Position numbers and translations under genes: made by a program. Of a stretch of 64,000 bases of DNA, positions 34,101-46,200 are shown one piece after another. This DNA is from Nematostella vectensis (Eukaryota > Cnidaria > Anthozoa > Actiniaria > Edwardsiidae). The notes under the pieces are model-generated. The model was not told the DNA's origin. It saw nothing but the letters and a program-made list of their open reading frames with translations, and did not search any database. Numbering within the stretch: the stretch's first letter is position 1; the number at the start of each line of letters is the position of its first letter. The stretch spans positions 17,411,969 to 17,475,968 of the forward strand of contig NC_064035.1 of the NCBI RefSeq assembly GCF_932526225.1, in the 5' to 3' direction.

Positions 34101-35853
34101 TGTAATATATGATTTTTGGGGGTTTTCGTAACGGAATATATGACTTCTCTCCCCCTACTAAGGAAAGAGATTCTTTCAGTCTCTTTCTAAGTTTTAAGAC
34201 AATTTTATTGGCAATGTTTCACAAAAAAACGCGACTTCAATCCACTCGTTTTACCTCTAAGAATAACAGCCGATTCCAAGCTACGAACAAGCTTCAAAAC
34301 CATTGCCTGGGCTACCTGTGGTATGACTTGGTTTGCACCATGAAAAAGACCTTCATCTCTTCATAGAAAATGAATTATCACAAAAAGTCACCATGCAATA
34401 TACTGTTAATATAATTTTAATTTAAGGAGCAAGGAGTAGGTGTTATCAATGCATCGCCCATATCCATGGGTCTACTCTCTGATCGGGGGCCACCAGACTG
34501 GCATCCTGCAAACGAAAACACCCGTGAAAAGTGCCGTGAGGCCGCGCTTTATTGTAAGGTAACAGAACACACTATTTGTGTGCAATTCCAAAAAAAAAAT
34601 ATTGAAAAAAAGGAACAAAACACAGTCACAAGACGTTTTTCTTGTTAAGATCTCCGTTACATGGTCAATTTTGTTAGAGGCCTCCTTTGAATACGGTACG
34701 GATGAGTTTTAGAACAAAAAGACCGCAGCCCAACTCTTATGTCAAAGCTTTTGATTATTTTGATTGACGGAAGAGGTTTGCAATTTGAACTTCCAGAACT
34801 TTCAACTTTCACGATAATAAATTTGTCCTGGCTGGCATGATAATGCCAACTGCGGATCCATTATCTTATCCTGTCACGGTCGTATCATTTAAAGATTACA
34901 AGAAAATGACGAGCAAGGGCGTGACTGTGCCCTCCCCCAAATATTTTATTCATGTTTCTGTATTTCTGTATCGTTTTCCCCCTCCACCCCCAACCCCCCC
35001 CCCCCCCCCCCCAATATTTCGAGACCTGCTACAGCTCTGGTAAAGGCAACGTTCTATCAGACTTTGCCTCCTCGATTTGAGATATGATAGTGTAATAATT
35101 TATTTTGAGTAACATTTCCCTGCTAGTAGAGGCTCCATTTCCTTGTATTTTGCTGAGCTACCGTTAGTGGGACAGATACCGCTGCAATTGGTTGAAACTG
35201 TCTCGCGGCATACGCGCAATAGGAGCTTCGAGTCATGGCAGAGGTATATTTTCCTCGCGAAAGTCATCCCAGCGTAATACAAAGAATAGAAGCCTCTGCT
35301 ACGGGAAGAGTAACATGACATTCAGATGTTATTTCTTATAATTTCTGGATTGAAACATATTTTTTTGTTCTATAAATCACGTTTGTTTATATTTTTATAT
35401 AGAGTCAAGGTGTTGACATATCAAAGCTAGCCATGCATTTTTCGCTGTCTAAAGAAGGTATTCCGACGACCTTGGTGAGCACGGCTAGTTTGGAAAACCT
35501 GCAGAAGAACATAGACATAGTTAGACAAGCTGCGCTGACAGACAAGGAGAAAGATGTTTTGAGTTATGTCATGAATAAGTAAGTTCACAGTAGTTTACAA
35601 AATACAATAACGGTATATAGCCTTTTATTATAACATTAATCATTTTCCCGCAATTTGATTTTTTCTTCTCAACACTTTCTCGATAACTCCAAAAAAAAAA
35701 AGAGTTTCTTTTTTTCATCTAACACTTTTTACTTTTTGCCAATACGTTTTTTCTTCCAGTATATTTTTACCAGCCGGGAATCTGTCTTGGGAAGGCGTCG
35801 AGGTTGACAGGTATCGTGACGCGCTACAGAATCTACACAATAGTAAGAACTGA
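31198..35853 (+). CDS. Aldo/keto reductase, L-galactose dehydrogenase type
   Basis: Ten exons: 31198-31285, 32453-32598, 32675-32719, 32817-32933, 33018-33086, 33506-33567, 33816-33918, 34427-34558, 35403-35578, 35760-35853 (1032 nt, 343 aa). It starts MDSFHFDSASSMRYRLLGKT; M12 is an alternative start nearer the usual family N-terminus. The catalytic tetrad is complete: D62 and Y67 in YIDTAPWYGHGKSE, K93 in ILSTK, H134 in VHDMEF. GITGYPLENF and VGVINASPISMGLLSDRGPP follow the arrangement of plant L-galactose dehydrogenase and its animal homologues. NAD(P)H-dependent cytosolic oxidoreductase activity is expected; the natural substrate in animals is not settled, so the GalDH label describes the subfamily only. 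Introns hold a degraded CCGTAGC-family repeat and a foldback MITE. Confidence 0.93.
34898..35041 (+). mobile_element. CCGTAGC-family repeat, degraded copy in AKR intron 8
   Basis: Similar to the right two-thirds of the element at 4851-5020 (GGCGTGACTGTGCCCTCCCC; poly-C run; CAATATTTCGAGACCTGCTA). The left terminus is not recognisable. Confidence 0.6.
35116..35307. mobile_element. Foldback MITE with 9-bp duplication, GCTAGCAGAGGC family
   Basis: Inverted ends TTCCCTGCTAGTAGAGGC and GCCTCTGCTACGGGAA, flanked by GAGTAACAT on both sides (35107-35115, 35308-35316). It lies in intron 8 of the aldo/keto reductase gene. The 9-bp duplication is MULE-like. Confidence 0.85.
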
Positions 35854-37259
35854 TCTGCAACTAGTGGCTGTTAGTAGATGGTATAAAGCCGCAATTTAGT
35901 ACATAAACCAGCAAGAGTAGATAATCATTGTCATGAGGTTACACCCATGTATTCCATCCGAGCTACATCATGAATGAAATATGACAAAATCCGATAAAGA
36001 ACAAGCCTACAGATGTTGTTCAGCACGTAGATGATAAAAATTAACAAGCTATTCGTGTAATTTTTACTTTAAAAAATGAAATTTAAATAAGTATCGAGAA
36101 AGGGATATCTGACCCTATGTAAATAAATTATCAGAATTTAAAATAATGATTATTTTTGTTTTCTGTACTGGTTAACTGTTAGCCATGGTATCATGGTAAA
36201 TTTAGACATGAATGAACTAATTATCAACAAGAGTCTCTTGTTATCAACCAAGCGCGAGGTCTGTACGGAAAAATATCAGCCCGAGGTCTTAGTACAGCCC
36301 GAGCAATCAAGGTTAAAAAGTCGTCAAGGTCCAAGTCGTCAATGCAATGCAATGCAATAATCCTTGTTTATCGAGGGTAGCATATTAACCAAATTAACAG
36401 TTTTCTAACATATGGCCCTCGTTAACATTGTAAGCACTGTCGCTGGGGGTGGTCACTGCCAGAGGGTTTATTGCGTCACCAGTGGTATTTAACGTCACTT
36501 CGAATCAGGTTTCTGCAGTGCAGCTTGAAGAGACGGACCTCCGGTTTAGTGTCCTTATTCGAGAAGATTGGAAACACGCGAGAATAACTTCAACGCACTT
36601 GTGACAAAAATTCGAATCAAGGCAGGAACCCGGAAAAAATTCCCCAGTTTGAGCCAGGATTCAAACCTGGGCCACAGCGGTGAGAGGCCGCTTTTATTAT
36701 ATGGCTTTTTTCGAGGACTAGACGATCTAAGAGTGTGAACTCCGGAGATATTTTCTAGTAAACTATAACCCGTAAAACAGAGATAACTGATACGATTTTC
36801 ACGTAACCTGAGTAAAAGGCCTTTTTCTGAGAGAAAACAAAGCGCGGGCGTTGATAAGACCAAGAAAGACTGGAGAAAAGAGTGAAGGGGAAGGCTTTCG
36901 TTTCCTTTAAAATCTCTCTAATGCGTAGCCTTGCATACAGGCTCTCAAGTTTATTGGGATTCCTGTGGCGCGCCGCGGAAAAAGATAAGCGGGATATCCA
37001 TAGATTTAGAGCTGACTGTACAACAATTTTGCAGCTAAGCACACTACTCAAGATACACCACGCCTTGTGGTCATGGGTGCTTATGCTTGACACCGTGGAC
37101 AATCCTCATTCCTCGATCAACAAAAGTGCAAGAATAAAATTTTTATTATTTTTATCATACAAACAAAATACCGTTCGCTAGTTGAACATTAAGAGACACC
37201 AATGGGTTATTACCCTATTTACAAGTTTTGAGAGGAATCTTGATTTACAATGTGCAAAC
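35854..37259. other. Intergenic region between convergent AKR and ODAD2 genes
   Basis: 3' flanks of both genes with a SINE copy. The rest is AT-rich and I see no exon in it. Confidence 0.6.
36431..36693 (-). mobile_element. tRNA-derived SINE, copy with truncated head
   Basis: Closely similar to 42811-43100 (CCAGAGGGTTTATTGCGTC, GACCTCCGGTTTAGTGTCCT, CACAGCGGTGAGAGGCCG). In minus-strand orientation it carries a B-box-like sequence (GGTTTGAATCC, reading from 36669) but ends before the A box. Confidence 0.75.
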
Positions 37260-40200
37260 TCAGTGGTACTTGGCCTTCTCGTTGGCAAGGGCAAGTTTTC
37301 TGATGTTCTTCAGGCAACCCGCGGACGCCTCCTGCAGCACGTCGTCCTGTGACCCCACCATCTTCATCAACGGCTGGTGACACAACAACGAATTCTATTA
37401 GTTTTTTAGTTACAATTTGACACAATGTCAAAACAAGACGTTTTATGACAAAATGGGCCAGATGTAGAGATAACGGACTAATGTCAAGCTAATAAAAGCT
37501 CTTGTTACTTGGGCGCCTGGTATCGCTAGATGTCGCGGTAACGGACTAATGTCAAGCTAATGAAAGCTATTGTTACCTGGACGACCCCGCTGTCGTGCAT
37601 GGAAATGCAGTTGTCTGGGTCACGTGATAGCTGGTAAAGCGCACGCGCGGTAGCCCTGTGCACGTCTTGACTTGGAGACTTGAGGTAACCGACAAGTGGA
37701 GGTACAGCGCCCTCTTTGCCAAATGCCACGCGGTTATTACCCCACATACAGCACCTACAGGAAGGAATGCTTAGTACTGTAGCTATTTTGAGAGCCAAAT
37801 TGCAGAGGTTTATCCCCTGGCCGCCGAAACACCGGGTAAACGTCTGTTGTTATTTCATGTTCTGGCCGCGCGCGGGCTCCTTTCCTTCTCCCCAGCTTGC
37901 GTGCGGGAAAAAACAGACACCACTCGACGTATAGCGGTAAGACCCCGTCCCCACGTATCCGTTTTCGTTTGAAAACGCAACCTTTTTGTTACGGATACGG
38001 GTATCGTCCACACGGAAACCCGAAAACGATGATCGAAAACGGAACAATTTGAAAACGATCTCCAGAGTGGAACAATTTAAAAACGATACCCTTTCGGTGC
38101 CGTGGGGACGGACTAAAACGGAACCTTTCGATAACGATGACGTGATAGCTCAGGTCCAGTCTAGATGGCGCGCGAGTACGCATGCGCTGTAGAACTTGTT
38201 ATCGTTTTCGTATCGTTTCTGCGTTTTCGTGGGGACGGGTCGTATCAAAATGGAAACGCTTCGTACGGAACAAAACGGAACAAAAAGGTTGCGTTTTCAA
38301 ACGAAAACGGATACGTGGGGACAGGGTCTAACACTGGATAAACGCCTACAAGCAGGCTACAACACGAGTGGAAATACAGCGCGCGCCACACCGAATGCCA
38401 CGCGAATGCCACGCCATAACCTGTCCCATATTTATCTACATTGTTTAACGATTGGGGCCGTTTAGTGGTGGCCGCGGTCTCTTGATGGAGGTAAAAACCT
38501 ACCTTGCTATAGACTCCGCGAGGTACTGACGAAGACGGTCCTCTTTCTAAACAGATAAGCAAGAGATTTAATGTTGAGCTATGTGGCGAGGGCCGAGTCA
38601 TGTTTAATTTACTTTGATGTATTTCTCAAACGCTTTTTGTAACTGAAAGGCGCATTTAACGTGGTTGTATTTTATAATTATATAACACTGCATTTACTGG
38701 AATGACGATTTTTTTGTAACTAAAAGGCGCATTTAAAGTCGCTTTTTCACCAGTTTACTTCCGGTCGATTACGTAACAATCTCCGAGCATTTTTAACGGA
38801 AAACGCGAAAAATATTTCAAAATATTGAAAGCAGTGTGTTTATTGGAAGTTTCTTTGAGGATGTGATTAATAATTTAGAGCGGATGGCCTGTTTAATATC
38901 TCGGATTTTAACAGATTCTTTTGTCTTTTGACGGTTGAGGTTTCCGTCGGAACTCCGGAAGTAAACTCGTGATAATGCGGCTTTAACGTGGTGGCCAGTT
39001 GATCATGGTGTATCTACTGAACTGACTGGCCTTATATAATGGTGGAGTATTTACCGTGGAGGCGAGTTTAGCGAGCATAGGTACCACTCCGTGATCCGTA
39101 ATTACAGCAAGATTCTCCTCGTCTTTGGCAATGTTGGCGATCGCGGCGCACACACTAGCCAGCACCTTGAACCGAATACAAAGCGTTAAAATCAGTTCAG
39201 TGGAAAAATACGGCCCGAAAGAACGCCCTTACAGCTGCAGCACATCTTTGTGCGCACCACAAACTAGACGAGTGTAAAGTACAAGTTGAAATTATACACG
39301 GGTCTGTGTTCGAAAAGCGAAGTTCAAAAATTATCCATTCTGTAAAAAAGGGGGAATAGCACAACTGAAAATGTCGAGAAAATAGCCGATGTCTTATGCA
39401 GGCAAAAGATACTTAAAAAGGAGAGAGACTTGTGACTTGTGTTAAAAATTATCTGGCTGCAAGTGAACACATTTTCTTGACGGAAGAGAATTTGCAGTTT
39501 GAGTGTGTATACTTCGCTTTATGATACCAGTTTACATAGAGAGACAGCGTGGAGTCGGAGGCCTTCTGAATGGCAAGGGTACCTACCTCCTGGTCATTGG
39601 ACTTGAGAAGACTGACAATCAGCTCCAGGCCGCCGACAAACGAGCGAACCATCTCACCAGCATCCTGGACAAAGTAACAATCGTCAGTACCAGATCGCGC
39701 CTTATGGCCAGTCACGCCGCTATGTTATCCTGCTTTATCCCGAGTCGTTCAAAGTATCCATTTCAAACTAAGGTAACTCTTTGCTGCGCGACCTCGGCGA
39801 ATCCAAAATCCTTGTCTAGCGCGTAGTCAATCAACCATCTAAACCAATCGATGGATTTCATGTTTTCACTGTCGCGTCATAAACCATTTGACTGAACACA
39901 GCAAAGGAATTGATTGGTCACGGTGGCATGATTGACTACGCGCTATTCCCAGGCGAGAAATGGATTGAAATTCTCGGCGGTCGCGCCACAAGGAATTCGG
40001 CTATAAAACAAATATCGACAATAAATATCACAATTCTTGTTGCAAATAGACCGTTGTATCTTTATACATTATGAATGAGCACCAAGTAAGAAACATACCT
40101 TGGCATTTTCAATACACGGACATATAGCCCAAGCAGCGCTGGCTTGTACCTGTGGAGGATATCCTGTATGAGCCAGTGTGTTGCAAGGGTACCCTTTTAC

Positions 40201-43200
40201 GCGCAACTAAGCACTTTCAAACTGACGCATACGGTAGGAGCATACCAAGACTTACCCTAGGGTTAGTGGACTTCAACAGCGACCATAGAAGTCGAACGCC
40301 ATCTAGGCGATCGATGATACTAGAACGATAACGAGAGCAATTATCAATAAACAAGAGCTTCAAACTAAAGGTTGTTGCTGTGATGCATAACCGAAAGTTA
40401 GAGACTCGACTTGCGTGGGACCGTTTTAATTTCATATCTCTGTTGAAATCAGCATTTTATTATCTTTTTTCGGCAGTAAAATTTCAGTCCGTAACACATG
40501 CTGAAGGTAAGTAACAAAATAAAGTGTCTGAAGCTTATCCCTCTCATTGCAGCTGGAATGCTTGGTTAAAAAAGAGTGTAGTTTACCCACGCTAACCAAG
40601 AAGACCTCCCCCATATATTTCCAGTAATTTCAAAAGGAAAAAACACTACTCAAACACCTATCAAACACAGTTCTACTCACGCCATGTTATCGGGCTCAGT
40701 GGCGCAAGCGCCGACCGCCTTAGTCACGTTAACTAACAGCGCTTGGTTAGTACTCGTCAAAAGGTTCACAAGGGAGGGGATGCCCCCGGCTTTGCGGATC
40801 GCGGTTCGGTTGGCCAACATCTGGGCACATTCGCCAAGGGCACCAACAACGTTGATAAGCACTTCTTCCGGTTGGTCTGTGAGGAGTGCTACAAGCTGCT
40901 CGATAGCCTTTAGCTCTTGGAACCTGCAAATGACAACATCAGGGAAGATATTTATTCGGGTGGGACATCTTGAAGTCATAGCTGAATACGTAAATCACAA
41001 ATCCATTGATAGGAATATTATTATATGCGCTTGAAACAAACCTGGTTACATTTTCGACACTGATAGAACATTTCCAGATCGCGCCCGTGGCCGCCGCAAG
41101 CAGCTCTTTGTTCTCGATATTTGTGAGTAAAGAGACAAGTGGATCAAGGCCGCCATACTGCCGTACAAGGTTACGAGTATCTTCATCTTCAGCGCACTAA
41201 AGAACACGGGAAAATAGCGTAAATGTCGTCGATGACTAATCCATAAGTAAACATATTTTAGTATAAGTATCAGGACAGGTGGATTTTTGTACAACAGAGG
41301 AAGAATATACTAACAAATTTGACGTGACTTAAAGCATGAGGGTGATAGCTTGAGGTCGCTAAAATAAGGATCAAGTAAAAGCAAGTCAGTAATAAAAACA
41401 GTAGTTGGAGGCGGATCTAGGGGAGGCGTTGTGGAAGTTGTAAAATTCCCTATGAGAGTCACAACGTTTCAAGGCCCACAAAACTGCAGGCTCCCCTAGA
41501 AAAAAAAAATGGAGAGTGTCTCCACATATCAAACCTTGAATATGGCACTTGCGCAATGCCGCTGAAGTTCCTGATTTTCGCTCTTGAGGTTGTTCACGAG
41601 GTCCTCGACCATCCCCTCAGTTCGGATGGCAAGTCGGTACGTTTGCTACCAAGAAAAACATGGAACAGTGAACTCTTGTTTTCACGAAAAAGAAAAAAAA
41701 AACATCGGTGAGTGGGAAGGTTAGCTTCTGATAAGCGGAAAAGCCCCTCCCCAACCACTTTGCTTCTTGTGGGCAATTATATACTGATTATACTACTTCA
41801 ATAGGCTTATTTCTTACTTATCAGCTTATGTCGAACATTACGTAATATTACTACTTCAATAGACTTATATTTATATTTCTGACGCACATTCTTGAAGAGT
41901 GCCCACTTAAAAAAGTGCATTTTTAAAGTAATATACAACTTCAATGGACATATTCTTATTTCTGACGCACACTTTGGAGTGCCCAGTTAAAAAGAGTGCA
42001 ATTTTATACGTAATATACTACTTCAATAGACTTATATTCTTACTTCTGACGCACACTCTTGAAGGGTGCCAACTACGGGAATAAGCATTGCCTCGTTCTT
42101 CGACTTTAGCAGTCTTGCAAGAAGAGGTATACCACCAGCCTTCCGGATTGCTTTCTTGTTCTTGGTGCTTTTGCTACAACTCCACAAAGCCAATGCCCCG
42201 CTTCTCGCAACGGCAACGTCGATATCAGAGGCACCAGAAAGCAGGCCGCAGTCTAGGAGACTAACCTGTGGAAAACATACAAATGCGGTTGTGTAGGTCA
42301 CATTTAAAAAGAGTCAAATTCTTCTACAAGCGATCCGATGACAGGACCTAAGGAATAAAGTCCAACACCAATGTAAAAATTGTTTAAATTTGGCTAAACT
42401 GCAGAACTATTCCGTCTCTCCAAAAAGGTGTCCTATATATATATATATATATACCGCATATAACACGTGGCCTGCGTTAACTCCAAAATAAAACTGTTGT
42501 CCTTCTATTTTGGGCACTCTTCTCCAACAAAGTTGGTTGAGACATATGAATTACGATATCTCGATTCTCGCGCTTACATTGAGATAAAATCTTAAACCCG
42601 TATTGAATTTCTTTTCTGTATATATATAGATAGATAGTACTAGTGATACGAGCTGTTAGCACCCTATCAAAGGAAAGGTTTAATATTATGGGTGGGTATA
42701 TAGCAACGGCCAGTAGTCAAGCAAGTTACTGTACTACCTTCCTCCAGCTATACTGGTGCGGAAGGCACAACAGAGCTAGGCCTCCACATCAAGTGTCCCC
42801 ATGTGTGTATTGTAAGCACTGTCACTAGGGGTGGTCACTGCCAGAGGGTTTATTGCGTCCTAAGTGGTTCTTTTGCGTCCCTTCTGTTCAGGTTAGTGTA
42901 ATGCAGCTTGAAGAGACGGGACCTCCGGTTTAGTGTCCTTATCCGAGAAGACTGGAAACACGGGAGAATAACTTCAACTCACTTGTGAGACAAATTCGAA
43001 CCAAGGCATGAACCCGGAAAAATCCCCAGTCAAAGCCAGGATTCGAACCAGGCCCACAGCGGTGAGAGGCCGACGCGCTAATACACTAGGCCACCCGTGC
43101 TTCCGTAAACTGTGTCATGGCAAGAAGCAATATTCTATTGTTTATATGTAGTCTTATAATGAGCATGCACCATGGATAGCATCTTCCCCTGTGTTGTATG

Positions 43201-46200
43201 CTCACCAGTTTCCTAATGCCTCCATACTGTCTAACTGTTCTTCTCGCGCGGCGGAACTTGGCGACGTGAGCGATGGTTTCTGCAGCGAGGCACTTGAGCT
43301 CTTTGTTCATAGACTGGACGATATTAACCATAGTTTGCAGACCTACAGTACATGACAAATGCTTAAACAGATGCGAGATTCGCACAGACAGGGCGCTACC
43401 TCAAGTACAACATACTAAAAATAAAACATTATTGCTAGGGAGAGGATTACAGGGCCATAGAGCGGGGGGGGGAGGAGGGGGTTTGGGAAGTGGTCTTAAA
43501 TTAATTAGAAATAAGCAGCAAAAGACTACTTAACATGGACATGACACGACAAGCTAATACTGCCACAGCTTGTCCCATATAAAGTTGAATGATTAAACAA
43601 TGAATTAAAGTTTCAGCACAGAAGATAATGCAAACACTGTTCGACGTCCCAGAAATTGGCAATTGACATGGAAACAATTACTTCCCGATGTCTTTTGTTC
43701 GTTGTTAGTATTTGGTAATGCTATCATTTAAAAATGCTCATTTCATTAGTACGATATATAAAAATACTAACAAGGAGAAGTTTATTAGTTAAAAAAAAGA
43801 GACATTCCTGTGCACGTTAATCACCAGATTGGAGATGAGAAAGGGCTGTTGAGAGAATAATGAGTTTTCGAAGAACATATAAAAAAATTCGAAAGGAAGA
43901 TTGGTTTACAAGGCAATCCCCAAATCTTATACGTACCTCCTAAGTCAGCGATTGCTTTGCGAATAAGCGTATTTCGCGAGATCTCCTTTAGAATCTTCAG
44001 GGAGCCGATCTAGCCACATAATGAAACGAAAGTCAACTACATGATCTCCACCAAAAAGACATGAAAGATGACTACAAGATAAAATGTTGATTGGCAATCA
44101 GACTCAAGGACTGATGGAAGTTTTGAAATAGCGTTGGAAAATGGGCAGCTAGGTGCACATACTTTTATATCATGTCCAAATGTCGATTTGAATACATTTC
44201 AATTGCTTTACCATAAATTAGCAGAATTTGTCCGAATAACTCTAAATGTTCATTTCTCTGGGTCCTTGAACACACTGCTTTTTAATGTGCAAGTTTACGT
44301 TTAAATTAACGAGAAAGGTGTAACACCTTTCTCATTAAAAATGAGAAAGGTGCTGAGAGTGCTGAAGCTTATGAGGCTACTGAATTAACCTTGCACTTGA
44401 TCTCCTCTGTCTCCAGTAGATTAATCAGAACCTCCAGACCTCCCACGTCACGTATGGCTAGTTGACATGTCTCCTGAGTCAAGTTGAAGTCTCGCATGGC
44501 ACACAGAGCGATGATCGTAGCCGTCTGGTTACCACCCTTAAATAAAACAAGACAATGAAACTAATAAGCTCTATGTCGCTATCAACCATAAGCTTTACAA
44601 GGGCATTGTATTGTCATTTTTTTAAAAGAAAGAAATAGACATTCAAACCGTTAGCATGGAAAGCATGGGAGGTATTAATAGGGTTAAGAGACAAAGAATC
44701 CTTGTCTGGTGTCTGTGCGTTTTGTGGCCCCAAGGGTAAGATATAGCGAACCTTGAGGTACTTGACAAGCTTCTGTATCTGCCAGTACTCAGATGGAAGA
44801 TCAGCATTGGATTCCTGGAAATGAAATCATTTTTCTCAAAATTGGAATATTTACTTATCACTATAAAATTCGATGGTTTGGAAACTTTACATCAACAACT
44901 CAATAAAGAAAACATTTCTACAGTTGCCTTTCAATTTCAAGGTATTCCGTTACCTGTCGTCTATCCTGGCTTTCTTCCTCCTCCTCACTCTCTGATGAAC
45001 TCTCACTAAAGTCATCGTCAATATCGCCCTTCAAACGCGTCGATTGACGGGTGTCTTTGGAGCTTTCACTGTAATTACATAATAAAAATAATTTAAGTAT
45101 CAGGCACATAGCCAGGGGGGTTGGAAGGTCCAACCAAAAGGAAGAAGAAAATAAAGAAACAATGCGAGCTCTGAAGAGATATTCTAGACGGAACAAGAGA
45201 AAATCGTCTGCTCAATTAATGGTCAGGTGAACCACCCCATCCTCCACCCTACTCGAAATCATGCATACTCACCGGCTTTTACTGTGTCTAGACTGTGGTT
45301 TCTTGTCTGCTTTGCTTTTGTTTGCCTTGTCTTTGCTGGTTGGTCTATAAAAATAAAGCGTTGATTTAAGTATGTTGAAAAAGTCTGGTTAGAATTGTAA
45401 CTACTAGACAGTAATTTACTTACTCCTCCTCTACCAGGTCCCCACCAAAGCCGATGTTCTTCCATTTTTGAGATGGCTCAAGGGTTCTCCCTTTAGCTCC
45501 TTTTTTCTTCTTTTGTGCAGACCTATCCTCTTTTTTGCTTTGGGAAGCACTTCATAAGAAAGACAACACACATGTATAAATTACAATATTTGTGTAACAA
45601 TCAAAATGTTGCTAGATCAGAAGGTGCACAGGAAAGCAGGTTTAAGAAAAAATCTAACAACACACATTTGTGTAATTTATCTCACCAACTCATTTGTGTA
45701 ATTTATTTATAAAGAAAACTAACTTCTGCTTATTCTTAGCTTCCACTTTGTCATCCGCTGTTCCATCCACTTGGGTCTCATTCTCATTCATGTAAGACGT
45801 CTCATCCTTTGTTCTTTCAAGCTGATCCTTTTGGTTCAGCGTTCCATAATAGGAAAATTCCTACAAGAGAAACACTTCAGTCTTCAAGCCAATACATTAG
45901 AATTTCAACTCCCAGCAAACGCTGAGCATCATCGTCACAACATCTACATAACAAAGCAAAAAAACTACAAAATAGAGAAATAACTGATGCACAAACAGCA
46001 GCTATCATCACCATCGCAACTAAAATCATTTTAGCATTCATGTTTGGAATCTTGTTTAATTGAACCAGCAATGATACAATATTATAATAAAGCTCACAAC
46101 ATTGTAAAAACATTCCACCCAGTAAAAACATAATATCTCTCAGGATTATTTAAAACAGCAGCAACTTACAGTAACTATTATTGCATGCATATTGATTTAC

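Noticed and set aside
36555-37181. Frames of about 100 codons on both strands
   Set aside because: Located in and beside a SINE; no homology and conflicting strands.
42643-43100. A functional tRNA gene on the minus strand at the SINE head
   Set aside because: A- and B-box-like sequences are present, but no proper acceptor stem closes and the sequence continues into a SINE body with a second dispersed copy.
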